Assembly (NCBI GenBank): GCA_947381255.1
Contig: CANCUC010000025.1
Coordinates: forward strand, 1-8,895
Direction of reading: 5' to 3'
DNA: 8,895 nucleotides
Source of the DNA: Actinomycetota bacterium
GTDB lineage: Bacteria > Actinomycetota > Actinomycetes > Nanopelagicales > Nanopelagicaceae
The position numbers were made by a program, and so were the translations under genes. The first letter of the stretch is position 1. Each line of letters opens with the position of its first letter. Shown piece by piece: positions 5,135 to 8,895 of this stretch. The notes beneath the pieces are model-generated. The model was given only the letters and a program-made list of their open reading frames with translations. It ran no database searches and was not told the origin of the DNA.

Positions 5135-5968
5135 GTGAGTACATATGCCTATTTAGGTCCAGCCGGAACATTCACCGAGGCGGCTCTAATAGGAATTACC
5201 TCCCAATCCGACCAATTGATCGCCTATGCGAACGTGACCGCGGCCCTCAATGCAGTCAGGGATGGAAGCGCGGAGTTTGCACTCGTGCCTATCGAAAATT
5301 CCGTAGAGGGCGTAGTGGCGCGGACCCTCGATGAGCTCGCCACCGGAGAGGCGCTTGAGATCGTGGCTGAAACCACGATTCCAGTTAGCTTCTTCCTGAT
5401 GACGTTGCCTGAAAATGCCAATAAGCAGATCACTCGGGTGGCAACCCACCCGCACGCCGAATCACAATGCCGGGCATATATAGCGCGAACGCTTCCGATG
5501 GCAGAAATCATCGCGACCCCTTCCACCGCCGCGGCAGCTGAAGGTTTGAAAGATGGAAATTGGGATGGTGCCATCGCCGCGAAGATTGCGGCTGACAAAT
5601 ATGGTTTAGCAATCGTTGCAGAAAATATTGGAGATAACGAAGGTGCGGTCACCCGCTTCGTTCTGGCTCGCAAACCCGGCGAACTATCGGTCGCGACCGG
5701 AAATGACCGGACCTCTCTCGTCGCTTACATCGGTATTGATCATGCAGGTGCGCTGCTAGAGATACTTACTGAGTTTGCAAAGAATGATGTGAACCTAACT
5801 TTCATTCAGAGTCGTCCTACTGGACGCGAATTAGGGCATTACCACTTCATTATTGATGTGGAAGGCCACCAAAGCGACGCTGGCGTTTCGAAATCTATTT
5901 CGGGCCTACGCGCCATTTGTGAGGATATTCGAGTTCTCGGTTCATACCCACGTTCCACCACTAGATAG
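5135..5968 (+). CDS. pheA: Prephenate dehydratase
   Basis: Converts prephenate to phenylpyruvate, the committed step to phenylalanine. The 277 residues are the monofunctional type, with no fused chorismate mutase. The catalytic domain (about 1-180) opens with YAYLGPAGTFTEAAL and includes VPIENSVEGVVARTLD. The catalytic Thr lies in the motif GAVTRFVLA. A C-terminal ACT domain (about 192-270) has DHAGALLEIL and FIQSRPTGRELGHYHFIID, equivalent to the GALV and ESRP elements that bind phenylalanine for feedback inhibition; the Glu of ESRP is Gln here. The GTG start places the family's N-terminal YLGPAGTF at residues 6-13, as expected. serS follows after 9 bp. A leaderless promoter with an overlapping palindrome lies just upstream. 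Confidence 0.96.
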   Translation: MSTYAYLGPAGTFTEAALIGITSQSDQLIAYANVTAALNAVRDGSAEFALVPIENSVEGVVARTLDELATGEALEIVAETTIPVSFFLMTLPENANKQITRVATHPHAESQCRAYIARTLPMAEIIATPSTAAAAEGLKDGNWDGAIAAKIAADKYGLAIVAENIGDNEGAVTRFVLARKPGELSVATGNDRTSLVAYIGIDHAGALLEILTEFAKNDVNLTFIQSRPTGRELGHYHFIIDVEGHQSDAGVSKSISGLRAICEDIRVLGSYPRSTTR

Positions 5969-5971
5969 GCT
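5966..5971 (+). promoter_or_regulatory. Predicted -10 element of serS, overlapping the pheA stop codon
   Basis: TAGGCT begins with the TAG stop of pheA and is followed by 6 nt and the serS GTG at 5978. No Shine-Dalgarno precedes serS, so a second, leaderless promoter here would let serS be expressed independently of pheA. Chance is possible because the pheA stop supplies the TA. Confidence 0.45.
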
Positions 5972-5977
5972 TATCCC

Positions 5978-7240
5978 GTGATTGACTTAAAGATCCTTCG
6001 TGAAGATCCAGAGCGCGTTCGCCTCTCTCAAAAAGTTCGTGGCGAGAGCGTTGAAGTTGTTGATCAACTTCTGGAACTCGATGAGGCACGCCGCGTAGCC
6101 ATTACAACATTTGAAGCACTTCGCGCCGAACAGAACATTCTTTCCAAATCAGTTGGCGCCGCTAAGGGCGATGAAAAAACTGCGCTTCTCGAGAAGGCAA
6201 AAGATCTATCTACGCGGGTTAAAGAGGCCGACGCTGCTCGCGCACTCGCTGAAGCCGCTGCGGATGCAGCGCTCCTACAGATTCACAATCTGATTAGCCT
6301 AGAAGCTCCTGTTGGCGGAGAAGAAGATTTTGTCGTGCTTGAACATGTCGGCACTCCACGAGATTTTGCCGCTGCGGGTTTTGAACCTAAAGATCATGTT
6401 GAGCTAGGAAAGATTCTCAAAGCGATCGATACCGAACGCGGCGCGAAGGTTTCGGGTTCTCGTTCTTATTACCTCACGGGTGTTGGTGCGCTCCTAGAGT
6501 TCGCTCTCGTTAACTATGCGATTTCCTCCGCAACTAAGGCGGGTTTTACTCCAGTTATTCCACCGGTTCTAGTCAATCCACCTGCGATGGAGGGAACCGG
6601 ATTTCTCGGACAAGCGGCGGAGAATGTCTATCGCCTAGATGCCGATGATATGTATCTCGTTGGAACGAGCGAAGTACCTTTAGCCGCGTATCACATGGAT
6701 GAAGTGCTTCCGCAACTCCCACTGCGTTATGCCGGATACTCAACATGTTTCCGCCGCGAAGCTGGCACATACGGAAAAGATACCCGCGGAATTATCCGTG
6801 TTCATCAGTTTGATAAGGTTGAAATGTTCATCTTCTGTGAACCAAAAGATGCGCTCGCCGAACACCAAAAATTATTGCAGTGGGAGAAAGATTTCCTCAA
6901 CGCGATGGAGATCCCTTACCGAGTGATTGATGTTGCTTCAGGAGATTTGGGAGCTAGCGCGATTCGTAAATTTGATATCGAAGCTTGGATTCCAACCCAG
7001 AGTGCTTATCGCGAAGTCACAAGCACATCTAACTGCACTGAATTTCAGGCTCGCCGCTTAAATATTCGCTACCGCGATGAAGATGCCACCAAACACGTTG
7101 CAACTCTCAACGGAACACTCGTTGCCATTCCTCGAATGATCGTTGCGATTTTGGAAAATCATCAAGAGGCAGATGGTTCAGTTAACGTTCCAAGCGCACT
7201 TCGCCCCTTCTTAGGAGTCGACAGATTACTTCCCGCATAG
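5978..7240 (+). CDS. serS: Seryl-tRNA synthetase
   Basis: Charges tRNA-Ser with serine in the cytoplasm. The length of 420 residues is normal. The N-terminal MIDLKILREDPERVR leads into the two-helix coiled-coil arm (about 25-105) that grips the long variable arm of tRNA-Ser. The class II core then shows the serine-recognition TSEVPLAAYH, motif 2 (FRREAGTYGKDTRGIIRVHQ) and motif 3 as AIPRMIVAILENHQ with its conserved Arg, followed by VPSALRPFLG. The GTG start is fixed by MIDLKILR. pheA lies 9 bp upstream. The HAD gene probably starts inside its last codons. A tRNA-Ser(TGA) gene lies about 1.6 kb downstream. Confidence 0.97.
   Translation: MIDLKILREDPERVRLSQKVRGESVEVVDQLLELDEARRVAITTFEALRAEQNILSKSVGAAKGDEKTALLEKAKDLSTRVKEADAARALAEAAADAALLQIHNLISLEAPVGGEEDFVVLEHVGTPRDFAAAGFEPKDHVELGKILKAIDTERGAKVSGSRSYYLTGVGALLEFALVNYAISSATKAGFTPVIPPVLVNPPAMEGTGFLGQAAENVYRLDADDMYLVGTSEVPLAAYHMDEVLPQLPLRYAGYSTCFRREAGTYGKDTRGIIRVHQFDKVEMFIFCEPKDALAEHQKLLQWEKDFLNAMEIPYRVIDVASGDLGASAIRKFDIEAWIPTQSAYREVTSTSNCTEFQARRLNIRYRDEDATKHVATLNGTLVAIPRMIVAILENHQEADGSVNVPSALRPFLGVDRLLPA
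7213..7217 (+). promoter_or_regulatory. Shine-Dalgarno that decides the HAD gene's start
   Basis: AGGAG inside the serS 3' end is followed by 7 nt (TCGACAG) and then ATT at 7225, in frame with the HAD protein. This spacing is ideal for initiation, and no ATG, GTG or TTG occurs in that frame between the upstream stop (7183) and 7354. Confidence 0.6.
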
Positions 7241-8052
7241 CAGGTTCACGTCCGAAGGTAATCGCAACAGACCTTGATGGCACGATCGTCTCCTCATACG
7301 AGCGAATCACATCGCGCACGGTTGCAGCCTTCACCGCAGCTCGCGATGCAGGTGTGGAGATCTTCTTTGTTACAGGTCGCCCACCGCGCTGGATGCGTGA
7401 AATTAAAGAGACATTTGGTTTCGGTAACGCTATCTGTGCCAACGGAGCAATGCACTATGACTTACTTGGTGAGCGAGTGATTGAAGAGTGGCTAATTCCA
7501 CTTGAAAATCAATTTGAATTTGTGAAGCGGATGCGTGAAGCAGTTCCATCAATCTCTTTTGCAACCGAGTATGGAGATGAATTCCATCACGAGAGCGCTT
7601 ACATACCTCGCTGGGATGTTGGTGTTGATAACTCTCCCGTCGAGCGAATTGAATCGAAGTTAACGAAGCCCGCTTTCAAGATGCTGGCGCGTTGTTCAAA
7701 TTTTGAGTACACCTCAGATGAATTGCTTGAGATTGCAAAGCGTGAAGTCGGCGACCTCGTCACCATTACGCATTCCAATGCAGGGGAGTCATTATTGGAA
7801 ATTTCTGCACTGGGCGTAAGCAAGGGCGAGACATTAGCGAAGCTAACAGCTCGCTTGGGATTTACAGCGAGCGATGTTGTGACCTTTGGAGATAATCCAA
7901 ATGATTTCTCAATGCTCTCCTGGGCTGAACGCTCTTGGGCGATGGCAGATGGCCACCGCGATGCTCCAAAGTATTCAAAGTTTGTAGCCGATCCCCATCA
8001 TTTAGATGGGGTCGCTATCGTCATCGAACAACTCTTGGAGTTGCCCGCTTAA
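7225..8052 (+). CDS. Cof-type HAD-superfamily phosphatase, predicted ATT start
   Basis: Likely a phosphatase acting on small phosphorylated metabolites (sugar phosphates, nucleotides or cofactors); the substrate cannot be told. Motif I is VIATDLDGTIVSS (nucleophile Asp and acid/base Asp), motif II is FFVTGR, motif III Lys lies in GVSKGETLAKL, and motif IV is FGDNPNDFSML. A cap of the Cof type lies between motifs II and III. The first ATG/GTG-type start in this frame (GTG 7354) would delete motif I, so it cannot be right. ATT at 7225 follows AGGAG at 7 nt and gives a 275-residue protein beginning X-T-S-R-I-A-G-S-R-P-K-V, a normal length. ATA at 7237 overlapping the serS stop is the alternative. 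Co-transcription with serS is likely. It is convergent with the SDR gene. Confidence 0.85.
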   Translation: MTSRIAGSRPKVIATDLDGTIVSSYERITSRTVAAFTAARDAGVEIFFVTGRPPRWMREIKETFGFGNAICANGAMHYDLLGERVIEEWLIPLENQFEFVKRMREAVPSISFATEYGDEFHHESAYIPRWDVGVDNSPVERIESKLTKPAFKMLARCSNFEYTSDELLEIAKREVGDLVTITHSNAGESLLEISALGVSKGETLAKLTARLGFTASDVVTFGDNPNDFSMLSWAERSWAMADGHRDAPKYSKFVADPHHLDGVAIVIEQLLELPA

Positions 8053-8058
8053 TTTTCT

Positions 8059-8712
8059 TCAGGCAGTTTCTCCAGTAAAGATTGTCTCTACATCGCCATC
8101 GCGATTCTCGAAGGCTTCAATGTATTTCTTAGCGATGAGGTCTGGTGCAAAGGCGGTTGCCGGAGCGACGGTTCCACCAATAGTCACAGTTGCCACTCGA
8201 ATCCCCTGAGCCTTCAACTCTTGAGCGAGCAAGAGAGCAGCTGAGCGAATCATGGCCTTTCCAACAGAGAGGACTCCGTAATCACTTGATGGGTAGAGCG
8301 CGAAGCCACCGCCAGTGACAAGGAGTGCGCTCCGACCCGAAACCATGCGCGGCAGGGCGGCCTTAGTTGCACTGAGCAGGCTGTAAAGATTTACTTCAGT
8401 AGCCAGGCGAACTTCCTCCTCCGCAGTGGTCAGAAGTGGTCCACCGAAGGCGGCAGCGTTATAGACCAGAGCATCGATTGGTCGATCCACCGCTGCGATT
8501 GCGCGTGCAACATCGTGTGGCAATGAGGCGTCGGCGACCGCGACATCAACGGTTGCTCCAAGAATTCGAAGAGCTGCTGCCATCTCCTCAAGGTTTTCGA
8601 TATTTCTTGAGATCAGCAAGATTGGGTGCCCCTTTTCGCCAAATGCCTGGGCTACTCCGACTCCAACGCCAGGTCCAGCACCTACGACAACTACGAGTTC
8701 AGGGTTATTCAT
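8059..8712 (-). CDS. SDR-fold protein lacking the canonical catalytic Tyr and Ser
   Basis: Short-chain dehydrogenase/reductase with a Rossmann fold. The N-terminal VVVVGAGPGVGVGVA gives the nucleotide-binding glycines, LVYNAAAFG (82-90) is a variant of the NNAG motif, and VNLYSLL keeps the structural Asn (N108). In the usual YxxxK region the sequence is DYGVLSVGKA: K152 is kept, but position 148 is Leu instead of Tyr, and the usual Ser position (about 135, in VTGGGFA) is Gly. Y145 lies three residues away and could be a shifted substitute. The product has 217 residues, slightly short for classical SDRs. The ATG has AGGAG 6 nt upstream. Only 6 bp separate its stop from the HAD stop. It may be an atypical oxidoreductase or a non-catalytic binding protein; the substrate is unknown. 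Confidence 0.88.
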   Translation of the reverse strand: MNNPELVVVVGAGPGVGVGVAQAFGEKGHPILLISRNIENLEEMAAALRILGATVDVAVADASLPHDVARAIAAVDRPIDALVYNAAAFGGPLLTTAEEEVRLATEVNLYSLLSATKAALPRMVSGRSALLVTGGGFALYPSSDYGVLSVGKAMIRSAALLLAQELKAQGIRVATVTIGGTVAPATAFAPDLIAKKYIEAFENRDGDVETIFTGETA

Positions 8713-8744
8713 CGATATCTCCTATGAGTTTTCAGATAACTGCG

Positions 8745-8757
8745 CCCCAAAGTGGGG
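8745..8757. repeat. Short inverted repeat upstream of the SDR gene
   Basis: CCCCA, AAG, TGGGG is a perfect 5-bp inverted repeat in the 128-bp gap between the SDR gene and tRNA-Ser. It lacks a T-run. It might be an operator for the SDR gene or simply chance. The rest of the gap shows only the tRNA promoter described separately. Confidence 0.25.
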
Positions 8758-8805
8758 TCAGGGTTCGGACGATACCTGCGATGGCAGATCTCTTCCCGTT
8801 GAATT

Positions 8806-8833
8806 TTGCGACCCTGCTCTACTCCAGTAAGTT
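8806..8833 (+). promoter_or_regulatory. Predicted promoter of tRNA-Ser
   Basis: TTGCGA (8806-8811) and TAAGTT (8828-8833) are separated by 16 bp and resemble -35 and -10 elements. Transcription would begin at about 8840, essentially at the mature 5' end of the tRNA. Confidence 0.4.
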
Positions 8834-8840
8834 TGCCCAC

Positions 8841-8895
8841 GGAGGGCTCGCATAGCGGCCGAGTGCACCGGTCTTGAAAACCGGCAAGGGAAACC
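8841..8895 (+). tRNA. tRNA-Ser(TGA), 5' part, cut by the window edge
   Basis: The 5' acceptor strand GGAGGGC (8841-8847) is followed by a D arm with stem GCA/TGC (8850-8852, 8864-8866). The anticodon arm is CCGGT, loop CTTGAAA, ACCGG, with TGA at 8875-8877, so it reads UCA codons. The start of the long variable arm typical of serine tRNAs is visible (AAGGGAAACC). The T arm and 3' acceptor strand lie beyond the window. It is on the same strand as serS, the gene for its synthetase. Confidence 0.9.

Noticed and set aside
7354..8052. GTG start at 7354 for the HAD phosphatase
   Set aside because: It would delete motif I (TDLDGT) with the catalytic aspartates, which is encoded intact just upstream in the same frame. 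The upstream ATT with a Shine-Dalgarno explains the gene better.
8724..8855. Small frame between the SDR gene and tRNA-Ser
   Set aside because: It has no Shine-Dalgarno or leaderless -10, reads into the tRNA, and its translation looks non-coding.

Overview
The window looks like a chromosomal housekeeping segment of an actinobacterium. CrgA occurs only in Actinobacteria. The neighbourhood crgA, pabA/trpG-type amidotransferase, PASTA kinase pknB and PP2C phosphatase pstP is the classic actinobacterial cell-growth locus near the replication origin. Base composition looks close to balanced rather than GC-rich, and intergenic gaps are very short. That would fit a streamlined freshwater lineage such as Nanopelagicales (acI), but this placement is an inference and cannot be proven from the window.

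Layout. Left edge, minus strand: an OmpR/PhoB-type response regulator whose reading frame is broken by a TAG at 67-69, although 22 perfectly plausible C-terminal codons follow to the window edge. An intergenic stretch (730-894) with three DnaA-box-like 9-mers comes next. Then crgA (minus) and trpG/pabA (plus) diverge around a perfect 19-bp palindrome. trpG converges on pknB with the stop codons directly abutting. pstP and pknB form a minus-strand, stop/start-overlapping pair. A tRNA-Leu(CAG) diverges from pstP and is followed on the plus strand by an unrecognised secreted protein, then pheA (prephenate dehydratase), serS (seryl-tRNA synthetase) and a Cof-type HAD phosphatase. An SDR-fold protein lies convergent on the minus strand. 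The right edge holds the 5' part of a tRNA-Ser(TGA).

How the genes work together. PknB and PstP are the kinase/phosphatase pair that senses cell-wall fragments and controls growth and division, and CrgA is a divisome membrane protein. The intervening pknA, pbpA and rodA genes of the usual cluster are absent here, and PstP is the short, soluble form. trpG/pabA and pheA serve chorismate-derived (folate/Trp and Phe) synthesis. serS charges tRNA-Ser, one of which is encoded about 1.6 kb downstream.

Two start modes are visible. crgA, trpG, pstP, pheA and serS have no Shine-Dalgarno sequence but carry a TANNNT hexamer ending 6-7 nt before the start codon, the signature of leaderless transcription. 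The response regulator, the HAD gene and the SDR gene have clear Shine-Dalgarno sequences. The HAD gene has no ATG, GTG or TTG start upstream of its catalytic motif, and an ATT with a well-placed AGGAG is the best start. No mobile element, CRISPR array or obvious horizontally acquired block is visible.
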